64,000 nucleotides of DNA from Planctomycetes bacterium MalM25 (GTDB taxonomy: Bacteria > Planctomycetota > Planctomycetia > Pirellulales > Lacipirellulaceae), in the NCBI GenBank assembly GCA_007745835.1, contig CP036424.1:3955968-4019967 (forward strand). Direction: 5' to 3'. Positions 52,316 through 61,317 of the stretch are shown here, piece after piece. Made by a program: the position numbers and the translations under genes. Numbering within the stretch: the first letter of the stretch is position 1; the number at the start of each line of letters is the position of its first letter. The notes under the pieces were generated by a model. It saw nothing but the letters and a program-made list of their open reading frames with translations, was not told the DNA's origin and made no database searches.

Positions 52316-54064
52316 GTGATCGCTCCCCAACCACGATTCGCCCCCCGCCTGCTGATGGCGCTGGCGACCCTCGCCACGCTCACGCCGTTCGGCCGAGCCC
52401 AGACCGCCACCGCCGAGGCCGACACGGCCGAATCCGCCACCGGCCTGAAGACGGTCGCCGTCGCCGGCCTGTCGAGCCGCGACGAGCTGCTCAAGGACCT
52501 CGACTTCCTCGGCGAGCTGGGCGGACGGCCCGGGCTGTCGGGCGTCATCACCTTCTTCTCGGGCGGAGCGCTCGACGTGCTGGAAGAGGGCCGCCCGATC
52601 GGCGTGGTCCTGCAGACCGACGGCGCCAGCTTCACCCCGCTCGGCTGCCTGCCGGTGACCGACATCGATCGCGTCTTGGAAGTGGCCGAGAACTTCGGCT
52701 TCGAGCCGCTCGCCCTGGACGACGACACCTACGAGATCGAGCTGCCCGACCAGACGATCTTCTTCAAGTCGGCCGGCGAGTGGGTCTTCGTCGCGCAGTC
52801 GGCGGCGGCCCTCGCCTCGGCGCCCGCCGACCCGACCCAGACACTCAACAAGCTAACCGAGACGTACGACCTCGGCGTGACCGCCAGCGTGCCGAACGTC
52901 CCCGAGATGTACCGCCAGATCGCGCTGGAAGAGCTGCGCAACGGCATGGAAGAGGGCCTCGTCCAAGAAGAGGAAGAGAGCGACGAGGACTTCCAAGCAC
53001 GCCGCGACCTGGCCGAGTCGCAGATCGATCAGCTCGCCGACATGATCCAGGGCCTCGACCAAGTCACAATCGGTTGGTCGATCGATTCGGAGGGACGCCG
53101 CACGTTCCTGGACGCGATCATCACCGGCCTGCCCGATTCGGACATCGCGTTGGCGATGAGCGTCTACGACCGCAGCACCAGCGGCGTCAGCGGTTTCCAC
53201 CGCCCCGAGGCGGCCGCCAGCATGCTGACCACCGGCACGACCCCGCCCGAGCTGCTCGAGAAGCAGGCCGCGCAGGTCGACGCCACGGTCGAGATGCTCC
53301 GCACCCAAGCCGAGAAGGGGATCGAAGAGGCCGACGAACTGCCGGACGACCCCGCCTTTCGCGAGGCGCTCCACTCGGCCACGGACGACCTGATCGACGC
53401 CTACGGCGACATGCTCCGCAACGGCCGCATCGAGATGGGCGGCTCGCTCAACCTGGAAGGGGACGGCTTCGACCTGATCTTCGGCGCCTACGTCACCGAC
53501 CCGTCGAAGATCGAGTCGGCGTTCAAGAAGCTCGCCGCCGCCGCCGAGACCCAGGCCGGCGACAAGTGGCCCGGCATCGAGTGGGGCTACGCCGATCACG
53601 CGGGCGTCAAGCTGCACGGAATGAGCATCCCGGTCCCCGATGAGGGCCAGGCCCGCGAGGCCCTCGGCGAGACGCTCCGCGTCCTCATGGGCGTGGGCGA
53701 CGAACGCGTTTACCTCGCCGCCGGACCGCGTGGCGAGGAGGCCCTCAAGCGGGCGATCGACGACTCGGCCGGACTGGAGAACAAAGAGATCCTGCCCGCC
53801 GAGATCATCGTCTCGCTCGGTCAGGTGCTCGCCGCCGCCGAGAAGGTCTCCGGCGACAACCCGCAGGCGGCCGCCGTGATCGGCATGCTGGTCGAGTCGC
53901 TCGAGGAGGCGCCAGAGGGCTCCGACCGGCTCGTCATGACGACCGAAGCGATCGAGAACGGCGTGAAGGTCCGCTACCTCATCGAGGGGGGCGTCCTCGA
54001 GGCGATCGGCAAGGTCGCCGCCCAGGCCGCCGCCATGCAGCAGCAAGGGGGCGGCGGGTTCTGA
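52316..54064 (+). CDS. Large secreted planctomycete-type protein of unknown function
   Basis: About 582 residues from GTG 52316 (then IAPQPRFAPRLLMALATLATLTPFGRAQ, read here in two parts), a signal peptide. The mature chain is acidic, alternating helices and strands, with repeated segments such as VFVAQSAAALASAP, ELLEKQAAQVDATVEML and ERVYLAAGPRGEEAL, and a Gly-rich end (MQQQGGGGF). No enzyme motif, haem site or anchor is visible. The pattern recalls DUF3352-like substrate-independent secreted proteins, but I cannot assign it. The start is uncertain: an ATG lies 13 codons further in. A GC hairpin follows the stop. Confidence 0.7.
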   Translation: MIAPQPRFAPRLLMALATLATLTPFGRAQTATAEADTAESATGLKTVAVAGLSSRDELLKDLDFLGELGGRPGLSGVITFFSGGALDVLEEGRPIGVVLQTDGASFTPLGCLPVTDIDRVLEVAENFGFEPLALDDDTYEIELPDQTIFFKSAGEWVFVAQSAAALASAPADPTQTLNKLTETYDLGVTASVPNVPEMYRQIALEELRNGMEEGLVQEEEESDEDFQARRDLAESQIDQLADMIQGLDQVTIGWSIDSEGRRTFLDAIITGLPDSDIALAMSVYDRSTSGVSGFHRPEAAASMLTTGTTPPELLEKQAAQVDATVEMLRTQAEKGIEEADELPDDPAFREALHSATDDLIDAYGDMLRNGRIEMGGSLNLEGDGFDLIFGAYVTDPSKIESAFKKLAAAAETQAGDKWPGIEWGYADHAGVKLHGMSIPVPDEGQAREALGETLRVLMGVGDERVYLAAGPRGEEALKRAIDDSAGLENKEILPAEIIVSLGQVLAAAEKVSGDNPQAAAVIGMLVESLEEAPEGSDRLVMTTEAIENGVKVRYLIEGGVLEAIGKVAAQAAAMQQQGGGGF

Positions 54065-54116
54065 TCCTGTCGTGGGGGCGAACTCGGTTCGCCCGCCGCT
54101 TGTCGCTACAATCTCC

Positions 54117-54149
54117 CGAAGGGCCCGCCGCTTTGGCGGGCCCTTCGCC
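54117..54149 (+). terminator. GC-rich hairpin after the secreted protein gene
   Basis: GAAGGGCCCGCC and GGCGGGCCCTTC form a perfect 12-bp stem with a 5-base loop, about 50 bases after the stop. There is no long T-run, so termination efficiency is uncertain. Confidence 0.65.
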
Positions 54150-54167
54150 GTTAAATCAGGGTGCCTG

Positions 54168-54340
54168 CCGCAATCCCCCTCCCTTTCAGGGAGGGGCTAG
54201 GGGAGGGTTGATCGCCACGGGACAGGAAAGCTCTCCTGTCCTGAACGTCTCACCCTCCCCAACCCCTCCCTGCAAGGGAGGGGCTACACACCGCTTCAAC
54301 TCTCCCCCAGCCCCTCCCCACCAACGGGAGGGGAACAACT
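54168..54340. repeat. Extended C-rich/G-rich repeat block upstream of lysA
   Basis: Three or four C-rich/G-rich hairpin halves (CCCCTCCCTTTCAGGGAGGGG, CACCCTCCCCAACCCCTCCC, AACGGGAGGGG) with a central hairpin (GACAGGAAAGC / GCTTTCCTGTC-like, around 54220-54245). It resembles the A elements but is longer and composite. It ends about 15 bases before the lysA start and may influence its leader. Confidence 0.7.
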
Positions 54341-54352
54341 CGTCGTTCACCT

Positions 54353-55675
54353 GTGCCAGCGCCCCCCCTCACGCTCTCTGAATTCGCCGGCCTGCCCGTC
54401 GCGGACCTCGCCACGCAGTTCGGCACGCCCTTCTACGCCTACGACGCCGCGCTGATCCGCGAGCGGATCGCCGACCTCGCCGCGTTCGACGTGGTGCGGT
54501 ACGCGCAGAAGGCGTCATCGAACCTGGCGATCTTGCGCCTCGCACGCGAGGCGGGCGTGGTGGTCGACGCGGTCAGCGCCGGCGAGATCGCCCGCGCCCT
54601 CGCCGCCGGCTATGAGCCCTCGCCCCGCGATCACGACGAGTCGGCCCTCCTCGCCGGCCACCACCCGGCGATCGTCTACACGGCCGACGTGTTCGACCGC
54701 GCGAGCCTCGAAGCCGTCGTCGAGCACGACCTGCCGGTCAACTGCGGCTCGCCCGACATGATCGACCAGTACGGCGAGCGTTGCCGGGCGCTCGGCCGGA
54801 TGCGCGGCGTGACGCTCCGCATCAACCCGGGCTTCGGCCACGGCCACAGCCAGAAGGTCAACACGGGCGGCGAGGGCTCCAAGCACGGCGTCTGGCACAC
54901 CGACGTGTCCGACTGCTTAGAGCGTTGCGAGAGGTGGGGCCTGCGCGTGACCGGCGTTCACATGCACATCGGCAGCGGAACCGACATGCAGCACCTCGGT
55001 CAGGTCGGCGCCGCGTTGGAGGAGGTCGCCGCCCAGGTCGGGCCTTCAGTGGTGAGCATCAGCGCCGGCGGCGGCCTCAGCACGCCCTACCGGGGCGACG
55101 AACCGACGGTCGATCTGGCCGGCTACTACGCGACCTGGAACGCGGTCCGCGATCGCCTCGCCGAGCGGTTCGGCCACGCGGTGAGCCTGGAGATCGAGCC
55201 GGGCCGCTACCTCGCCGCCGAGTCGGGCGCACTGATCACCGAGGTCCGCGCCGTGAAGCAGCAAGGGAGCACGAACTACGTGCTGGTTGATGCGGGGTTC
55301 AACAACCTGGCGCGGCCGGCGATGTACGGGGCGTACCATCCGATCGCCTTGGCGAAGGCGGAGAGTGGAAGGGGGAAGGCGGAGGACTCGCCAACCGAGC
55401 CGTTCGTTGTCGCGGGGCCGCTCTGCGAGTCGGGCGATGTCTTCACGCAGAAGGACGGCGGCTTCGTCGAGGCCCGCCCCCTGCCCCGCCCCGCGGTGGG
55501 CGACCTGCTGGTGATCGGCGCCGCCGGAGCCTACGGCTACACGATGGCGAGCAACTACAACAGCAAGCCGCTCGTGGCCGAGGTGCTCATCGACGACGGC
55601 GAACCGAAGTTGATCCGCCGGCCGCAAACGGTTGAGGATCTGATCGCGGCGGAGTTGGGTGAAAACACCCAATAG
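54353..55675 (+). CDS. lysA: Diaminopimelate decarboxylase
   Basis: A 440-residue PLP enzyme that makes L-lysine from meso-DAP. The PLP lysine is K53 in RYAQKASSN. GVHMHIGSGT, SAGGGLSTPY and the intersubunit Cys in GPLCESGDVF are present. The GTG at 54353 is the only plausible start near the conserved N-terminus. Residues about 335-348 (KAESGRGKAEDSP) are a small insertion encoded by a GCGAAGGCGGA-type repetitive sequence that also occurs in the downstream methyltransferase gene; it lies in a loop and probably does no harm. Confidence 0.95.
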   Translation: MPAPPLTLSEFAGLPVADLATQFGTPFYAYDAALIRERIADLAAFDVVRYAQKASSNLAILRLAREAGVVVDAVSAGEIARALAAGYEPSPRDHDESALLAGHHPAIVYTADVFDRASLEAVVEHDLPVNCGSPDMIDQYGERCRALGRMRGVTLRINPGFGHGHSQKVNTGGEGSKHGVWHTDVSDCLERCERWGLRVTGVHMHIGSGTDMQHLGQVGAALEEVAAQVGPSVVSISAGGGLSTPYRGDEPTVDLAGYYATWNAVRDRLAERFGHAVSLEIEPGRYLAAESGALITEVRAVKQQGSTNYVLVDAGFNNLARPAMYGAYHPIALAKAESGRGKAEDSPTEPFVVAGPLCESGDVFTQKDGGFVEARPLPRPAVGDLLVIGAAGAYGYTMASNYNSKPLVAEVLIDDGEPKLIRRPQTVEDLIAAELGENTQ

Positions 55676-55677
55676 CT

Positions 55678-55938
55678 TTAGGCTGTCGCCGTGACGTTCT
55701 GCGTTGCAGGCACATAGCGTACTTGGCAATCGCCCCCTGAAATCGGATCGAGGAGGCGAATCGGCCGTTCGTTGATTGAATCGTCGACGCGCACGACTAA
55801 GATCGCATCTTGCGCGGCCAGCTCACCCTGGTCTTCCGCGACCACGAAAAAATCGCGGCCGACGTGCGAGAGCGTCAGCTCACGACCAGCGAGCCGGAGT
55901 GTCAGGGCGACTTCTGCCGAGAAGGCGTGCTCAGCCAT
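55678..55938 (-). CDS. Small hypothetical protein, divergent to the kinase-like gene
   Basis: An 86-residue product from ATG 55938 (a TTG two codons earlier is possible). GGGAG nine bases upstream supports the ATG. The chain is acidic and beta-rich (ALTLRLAGRELTLSHVGRDFFVV) with no recognised motif. Its start codon shares CATG with the divergent kinase-like gene, and it converges on lysA with only two bases between the stops. Base composition is lower in GC. Function unknown. Confidence 0.6.
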   Translation of the reverse strand: MAEHAFSAEVALTLRLAGRELTLSHVGRDFFVVAEDQGELAAQDAILVVRVDDSINERPIRLLDPISGGDCQVRYVPATQNVTATA

Positions 55939-56431
55939 GTTCAACGACTCCCGATTGCTAATTAACGCGACCGCTTATTGCGATCGTAATGGCACGGGCC
56001 TCTTGAAGGAAGCGAAATTGGGGCACGGCACCGATGGAGCCGTTTGGGCGACGGCCCACGGAACAGCTGTCAAAGCGTTCGAGCTCGCAACGACCTACTC
56101 CCGTGAACTCGCCGCTTATCAAAGACTGGCGGAGCTTCGACTACGACGACTGCACGGGCATTATATCCCCCACCTGCTCAACTTCGACGACGAGCTCCTC
56201 GTCATCGAGATGACCATCGTCCGGCCCCCCTTCTTGCTCGACTTCGGCAAGGCGTATGTCGACCGGCCCCCGCCGTACTGGGACGACTCACAGCTGGTCG
56301 CCAACGCCCGGGCGGAGTGGGCCGAGCTGTTCGGCGAGCGCTGGCCCGACGTGGCCGCGTTGCTCGGGGCGCTCCAGGAGACCGGCGTGTACTACGTCGA
56401 CCCGCGGCCCGGGAACATCCATTTCGGCTGA
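55937..56431 (+). CDS. Minimal protein-kinase-like fold protein
   Basis: A 164-residue product from ATG 55937. Residues 27-36 (KLGHGTDGAV) resemble a glycine loop; AVKAFE at 44-49 carries the VAIK-type lysine, and Glu57 in the next helix could be its partner. EMTIVRPPFLLDF fits the hinge. VYYVDPRPGNIHF (151-163) has the spacing of the HxDxxxxN catalytic loop, with the chain ending immediately after it. It would thus lack the DFG Asp and C-lobe, so it is either a non-catalytic pseudokinase or a specialised phosphotransferase. The in-frame region further upstream is antisense to the divergent gene and is not used. Confidence 0.65.
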   Translation: MFNDSRLLINATAYCDRNGTGLLKEAKLGHGTDGAVWATAHGTAVKAFELATTYSRELAAYQRLAELRLRRLHGHYIPHLLNFDDELLVIEMTIVRPPFLLDFGKAYVDRPPPYWDDSQLVANARAEWAELFGERWPDVAALLGALQETGVYYVDPRPGNIHFG

Positions 56432-56479
56432 ACCGACGCTCCCTGCCGATCCCGCCCCCGGCTTGCTACCCTAGCGGCC

Positions 56480-58420
56480 ATGAGCAACGCCACTCCTCTC
56501 GACGCCGCTCCGGGCGCTGACGCTTCCGGCTCTCCTGACTCAGCGAACGGTGAGCCGCAGGCCCCCCCCGCGATCGACACCATCCACCAGGGGGACTGCG
56601 TCGAGCTGCTCGCGCAGCTGCCCGCCGAGTCGATCGACCTGGCGTTCGCCGACCCGCCGTACAACATCGGCTTCAAGTACGACGAGTACCAGGACAACCA
56701 CGCGGACGAGGACTACCTCCGCTGGTGCGAGAGCTGGATCGAGCAGCTGCACCGCGTCGTGAAACCGACCGGCGCGTTCTGGCTGGCGATCGGCGACGAG
56801 TACGCCGCGGAGCTGAAGGTCGCCGCCAAGCGGATCGGCTTCACCGCCCGCAACTGGATCGTCTGGTACTACACCTTCGGCCAGAACTGCACGCGCAAGT
56901 TCAACCGCTCGCACGCGCACCTGTTCCACTTCGTCAAGGACGAAGAGCGGCACACCTTCAACGCCGCTGACCCGGCCGTCCGCGTCCCCTCGGCCCGGGC
57001 GCTCGTCTACGGCGACCGCCGCGCGAACCCGACCGGCCGGCTGCCGGACGACACCTGGATCCTCCGCCCGCAAGACCTGCGCGAGGAGGAGGCCGCGTTC
57101 CACCCACAAGACAACACGTGGTACTTCAGCCGCGTCGCCGGCACATTCAAGGAGCGCCAGGGCTTCCACGGCTGCCAGATGCCCGAGCAGTTGCTCGGCC
57201 GCATCGTCCGCGCCAGCAGCAACGAGGGGGACACGGTCCTCGACCCGTTCGCCGGCAGCGGCACGACGCTCGCGGTGGCGAAGAAGCTCGGCCGCCACTG
57301 GCTCGGCTTCGAGCTCTCCACCGACTACGTGAAGTACGCGACCCAGCGGATCGAGGGCGTCACCACCGGCGACGGACTGCACGGCCCCGCCGATCCGGTC
57401 CGCAGCGCGCCGACCACCGCCAAAGGGCGGCGGCTGAAGGGGCACCCGATGGCCGAGGTGGCGAAGGCGGAAGGCCGAAGGCGGAAGGCGGAAAGCGACG
57501 CCTCTCTCCCTCCCCCCTCGGGGGAGGGCCGGGGTGGGGGTGAAGCGGGCACCCGGGTTCCCCCCTCCCCTAGCCCCTCCCCCAAGGGGGGAGGGGGACC
57601 AGCGCGGTCACTACGCGACCTGACGGAGCAGACGCTGATCGACGCTTTCCACGCGGCCTCCGAGGGCGCGTCGCTCGACTGGCTGCTCTGCCGGCCCGAC
57701 CTGCAAGCCAAGTTCGCCGCCGCCTGCGAACAAGCCGGCCTGCTCGGCGGGGCGTACGAGTGGAATCGGCTGCTGCTCAAGCTCCGCAAGTCGGGCAAGC
57801 TCGGCGGCGCCGAGGAGAAGAAGCAGGCGGCTAAGACGCCCGTCAACGACCCAGAAGCGTACGCCTTCGCCGCGGAGATCGCCTGGGCCCGGGCACGGGC
57901 CAAGCACCGCGACGTCTCGCTCGACGACCTGCTGTGCGACCCGGACAAGCTCGCGGCGTTCGACAAGGCGGCGGCCAAGGCCGCGCCCGGCTTCGAGCCG
58001 CACGAGCACCGCTGGGCCGCGTTGCGGCTCCGCAAGGCGGCGAAGAAGCTGAAGGCCGAGGCCGTGCAGTACGAGTTCGTCGTCGCGAAGCTCGTGAACC
58101 AGCTCGCCACCGGTCGGCGTAAGAAGCTCACGCTCCGCGCCGCCCAATCGCTGCGTGAGCAACCGGGCGTGTACGTCATCGCCGGCGCGGCGAAGCCGGA
58201 CACGGGCGAGTCGGGCTATGTCGGCGAGGCGGCCGACCTGGGCGAACGCCTCGCCTCGCACCTCGTGGCGCCCCCGCTGCGCGGCGACCTCTGGTACGCG
58301 TCGGCGACCGACGAGTCCCTCCCCAGCGACGCCTACCGGCACGCGTTGCGTTGGAACCTGGCCCACCGCCTGCAACCGACGCTCTCGATCGACCTGCTCG
58401 CCGACGGCGCGACGTTCTAG
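56480..58420 (+). CDS. Beta-class N6-adenine DNA methyltransferase fused to tandem repeats and a GIY-YIG-like domain
   Basis: A 646-residue protein. Residues 33-295 are the methyltransferase: motif IV DPPYNIGF at 58-65 precedes motif I LDPFAGSGTT at 254-263, the order of the beta class; DPPY indicates adenine-N6. Residues about 341-376 (PPPSGEGRGGG..PSPSPSPKGGGG) are encoded by a dispersed repeat. Two related helical repeats follow (about 385-440 and 461-525, sharing DxLLCxPDxxxxF and a RLxLRK-type end). Residues 563-640 fit GIY-YIG: GVY at 563, YVG at 580, Arg590 and His594, but the position of the catalytic Glu appears to be Arg. It may be a solitary regulatory methylase with a non-cutting DNA-binding tail. 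No restriction partner is adjacent. Confidence 0.85.
   Translation: MSNATPLDAAPGADASGSPDSANGEPQAPPAIDTIHQGDCVELLAQLPAESIDLAFADPPYNIGFKYDEYQDNHADEDYLRWCESWIEQLHRVVKPTGAFWLAIGDEYAAELKVAAKRIGFTARNWIVWYYTFGQNCTRKFNRSHAHLFHFVKDEERHTFNAADPAVRVPSARALVYGDRRANPTGRLPDDTWILRPQDLREEEAAFHPQDNTWYFSRVAGTFKERQGFHGCQMPEQLLGRIVRASSNEGDTVLDPFAGSGTTLAVAKKLGRHWLGFELSTDYVKYATQRIEGVTTGDGLHGPADPVRSAPTTAKGRRLKGHPMAEVAKAEGRRRKAESDASLPPPSGEGRGGGEAGTRVPPSPSPSPKGGGGPARSLRDLTEQTLIDAFHAASEGASLDWLLCRPDLQAKFAAACEQAGLLGGAYEWNRLLLKLRKSGKLGGAEEKKQAAKTPVNDPEAYAFAAEIAWARARAKHRDVSLDDLLCDPDKLAAFDKAAAKAAPGFEPHEHRWAALRLRKAAKKLKAEAVQYEFVVAKLVNQLATGRRKKLTLRAAQSLREQPGVYVIAGAAKPDTGESGYVGEAADLGERLASHLVAPPLRGDLWYASATDESLPSDAYRHALRWNLAHRLQPTLSIDLLADGATF
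57504..57600. repeat. Two-hairpin GC-rich element, copy A4, inside the methyltransferase gene
   Basis: Same block as A1-A3 (CCCCTCCCCTAGCCCCTCCCC) with its preceding hairpin and an ACCCGGGT linker. Here it is read in frame through the gene, and it is preceded by a GCGGAAGGCGGAA-type simple repeat (about 57463-57497). Confidence 0.85.
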
Positions 58421-58473
58421 CAGGCCGCGGAGCGAACGCGACGAACCGCCCACTCACCTGGCTTCCGCCATCC

Positions 58474-59403
58474 CTAGCTGCCCAAGGACCGACGCAGCGT
58501 GGCTGACGGAGATTCGCCGAACAGTTCGCTGTAGCGGCTGGCGAAGCGGCCGAAATCCCAGAAGCCATGCGCCGCCGCCACCCGGGCGACCGTGGTGACC
58601 TCGGGACCCTTCTCGCGGAGCTCCCGCTTGGCTCGATCAAGGCGTTTCAGCAGCAGGTACCGCCGCGGCGAGACACCGTAGCGTTGCTGAAAGGCCCTGC
58701 GGAGGGTTCGTTCCGAGACGCCCGTCGACCGCGCCAATTCACGAACGGTCAGTGGCGTGTGGTGATCGTGCACGGCCTCTTCGAGCCGTCCCGAGATCCG
58801 GTCGCTCCAGAACAGTGAGTCCTGGCTGTGCGAGGTGCTCTCGGGGCCCATCAGCTCGCGCAACGTCAGCACGAGCTCCGACTCAAGCGCCCTGGTGGCG
58901 GTGGGGCAATCCAAAAGGGCGGGCGTCTCCTTGGCCTCTCTGAGGAAGGAGCGAACTAGCGAACGCACCCACCGTATCTCTCCTCCTCGCGCCTTCAGCA
59001 ACTGCGGCCGGCGCCTCCTCGCTGCGTTCCTCGCTTCGGCGGTACCCAAGAGCAAGGACTCGGGCACCAGAATCGACATCCACCGATGCTGGCCCGGGAG
59101 GGACAGGCTGAACTCGGACCCCGGTGGGCCCGCGAAGAGCGTATCGGCGTCGAGCTGGAGCCCGTTCGCCAGTCCGAATCCCTCGCTGTCGTCTTGATAG
59201 TAAATGGCCCAGCCATCCTGCAGGACGCTCCCTTCGCAGATGTTTCCCGAGCCATCGAAGCCGCGCTGGATGTGGAGCTCTCCGACACGAACCTGCTCAT
59301 GGATCCACTTGGGAACCTCGAGGTTCAGCAGCGTGAGACCCACATCGACCTGCTGGATCACCTCTTCGTAGGCTTCGAATTCATCTAGAGTCAATCGATG
59401 CAT
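58474..59403 (-). CDS. AraC-family transcriptional regulator
   Basis: A 309-residue regulator. The C-terminal 100 residues hold the two helix-turn-helix motifs: LTVRELARSTGVSERTLRRAF and VARVAAAHGFWDFGRFASRY, followed by the family end SELFGESPSATLR. The N-terminal 200 residues are a divergent sensor region (LQLDADTLFAGPPG, FSLSLPGQHRWMSILVPE), resembling cupin-like input domains. It lies downstream of the sulfatase pair on the same strand with a gap of about 290 bases; a role in controlling polysaccharide use is suggested only by position. Confidence 0.9.
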   Translation of the reverse strand: MHRLTLDEFEAYEEVIQQVDVGLTLLNLEVPKWIHEQVRVGELHIQRGFDGSGNICEGSVLQDGWAIYYQDDSEGFGLANGLQLDADTLFAGPPGSEFSLSLPGQHRWMSILVPESLLLGTAEARNAARRRRPQLLKARGGEIRWVRSLVRSFLREAKETPALLDCPTATRALESELVLTLRELMGPESTSHSQDSLFWSDRISGRLEEAVHDHHTPLTVRELARSTGVSERTLRRAFQQRYGVSPRRYLLLKRLDRAKRELREKGPEVTTVARVAAAHGFWDFGRFASRYSELFGESPSATLRRSLGS

Positions 59404-59689
59404 GGGATAAGCCGGCGTCGCTGTCGGTAGGACGCACGGATCTTAGTCGAATCCGGGACCGTGGCCGATATTACGTAGCCAGTGTGCCCTCAGGCGTCGA
59501 GAAATTGTTTCAGCAAAACGGCGGTGGAGGAGGGATCATACTCGGGCGGCCTCCGGCTGCCGACGCCTCTGCGATTGCGGGTTGCCGCAGCGACGGCCAC
59601 GGGGCAAGCGGCCGTTGCTGCGGCGATTTCCGTGGCCCTCTCGTGACTCGTTGATGAGGGCGAGCCCCCAGCGATTGTGGGTTTCGTCT

Positions 59690-61279
59690 TTATGGCTTTG
59701 TGTAAGACTCCGGCGCAGTGAAAGCTTCGTTCTGTTCGGGGCGGAAGTCTGACACGTTGATCCAACCCGCCGGGGGCATCCGCCCCGCCATCGCCTTCTC
59801 GTAGAAACCGCGGCGCGACGGTTCGGCGTACGGGTAGGCGTCGAAGACCGCCCCCTCGCCCCGCTGACGCGGGTCGCCCTGGGCGAGCAGCTCCGCCTCC
59901 ATCTGGCGACGCATCGCGGCGAGCTTCTCCGCGTAGTCGGGGTCGTCGGCCAGGTTGTTCACACAGTCGGCGTCCTTCTGGAGGTCATAAAGCTCGTCGT
60001 CGGGACGCTTGCCGAAGTTCAGTCGCCAGTAGCGATCGGCGTCGCCTTGGCCGAAGGCGTCGAGCACGGCGGTCTTGGTCGGGCTGCCGTCGCAGTTGGG
60101 GTAGCCGGTCTCGGGGTTTCCGATCGGCCAGCGGTCGTTCTCGTCGTTTCGAAGGTACAAGTAGCGTTCGTTCACGAGGCCACGGATCGGATAGCCGGCG
60201 TCGTTGGGTCGGCCGATGTCGTGGCGTTCTTTGCCGATGAGCAAGTGACTCCGACTCGTGTTAACAAGCAACGACTTGAGCAAGAGCTGCGGGGCGAGGC
60301 TGCGGCCCTCCATCGGCGCCATGCCGCTCTTGGTCGGAACGACGCCAGCAAGGTCGAGGATCGTGGGGGCGAGGTCGGTCAGCGACACGAAGCCGCGGGT
60401 CTTCTGCCTTCCCACGCCGCCCGGCCAGCGGATGGCGAGTGGGATGTGGTTGGAGTGCTCGTACGCTTGGCCCTTGCAGCGTGGGAACGGCATGCCGTGG
60501 TCGGACGTGACGATCACCAGCGTGTTGTCGATCTCGCCCCGCTCCTCCAGCTCGGCGAGGATCTTCCCCAGGTGCCGATCGAAGTGCTCCACCTCGAAGG
60601 CGTAGTCGAGCATATCACCACGGACGGTCGCGTTGTCGGGCCAGTAGGCGGGGACACGATCGACTTGGTCGAGTGACTTGCCCCCCTGCCGTTCGCCCGA
60701 GCCTTGCTCGTAGGCGCGATGGGGTTCGAGCGCGCCGTACCAGAAGCACCACGGGGCGTCGGCCGCCTCGTCGAGGAAGTCCTTGAAGTTCGCCGCGTAG
60801 TCGTTGTCCGAGATGTGCTCGGCCGGCGGGTCGAGCTTGCGGCGGCCGTAGTGCGGTCCCGCGAGGCGCCGCGGGCTGCCGTCGGCGTGCGCCGCCTTGC
60901 CGGGGGACCAGCCCTTGCCGGTGTAGCCGACGTGGTAGCCCGCGTCGCCGAGCGCCTCGACGTAGGTCTTAAACTTCACCGGGAAGTTCGGCACGTGATT
61001 GGCGGCCTCCTCCAACTGCCACGAGTTGCGTCCCGTTAACAAGATCGCTCGTGACGGCGCACACTTCGCATTCGGCGTGTAGGCGTGGTGGAAGAGCATC
61101 CCCTCACGCGCGACCCGGTCGAACGCGGGGGTCGCGACCCAATCGCACCCGTACACGCCCGCGTGGCCGTACGACCAGTCGTCCGCGATGGCGAGCAACA
61201 CGTTGGGGCGTTCGGCGGCGGCGAACACCGCGGCGAGGACCAACGCAAGCGCCCGCCCCACCGTCAGGAGCCGTGTCAT
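59690..61279 (-). CDS. Sulfatase (formylglycine type)
   Basis: A 529-residue secreted hydrolase of sulfate esters. Signal peptide from ATG 61279 ([22 protein letters not shown]); a GTG 14 codons earlier overlaps the upstream sulfatase stop (GTGA). The catalytic C-x-P-S-R is [12 protein letters not shown] with Cys73, to be converted to formylglycine. Metal ligands include IADDWSY and TSDHGMPFP, the latter with DH rather than DN, as in heparan N-sulfatase-like members. Likely acts on sulfated polysaccharide with the neighbouring sulfatase. No formylglycine-generating enzyme is in the window. Confidence 0.93.
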   Translation of the reverse strand: MTRLLTVGRALALVLAAVFAAAERPNVLLAIADDWSYGHAGVYGCDWVATPAFDRVAREGMLFHHAYTPNAKCAPSRAILLTGRNSWQLEEAANHVPNFPVKFKTYVEALGDAGYHVGYTGKGWSPGKAAHADGSPRRLAGPHYGRRKLDPPAEHISDNDYAANFKDFLDEAADAPWCFWYGALEPHRAYEQGSGERQGGKSLDQVDRVPAYWPDNATVRGDMLDYAFEVEHFDRHLGKILAELEERGEIDNTLVIVTSDHGMPFPRCKGQAYEHSNHIPLAIRWPGGVGRQKTRGFVSLTDLAPTILDLAGVVPTKSGMAPMEGRSLAPQLLLKSLLVNTSRSHLLIGKERHDIGRPNDAGYPIRGLVNERYLYLRNDENDRWPIGNPETGYPNCDGSPTKTAVLDAFGQGDADRYWRLNFGKRPDDELYDLQKDADCVNNLADDPDYAEKLAAMRRQMEAELLAQGDPRQRGEGAVFDAYPYAEPSRRGFYEKAMAGRMPPAGWINVSDFRPEQNEAFTAPESYTKP

Positions 61280-61317
61280 GGGTTTCACCAGAAGAGGGGA
61301 GCGCGGACTTGTGTGGG

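Noticed and set aside
59490-59765. 91-codon minus-strand frame after the sulfatase gene
   Set aside because: No ribosome site, motif or signal; composition looks non-coding and it overlaps the sulfatase end.
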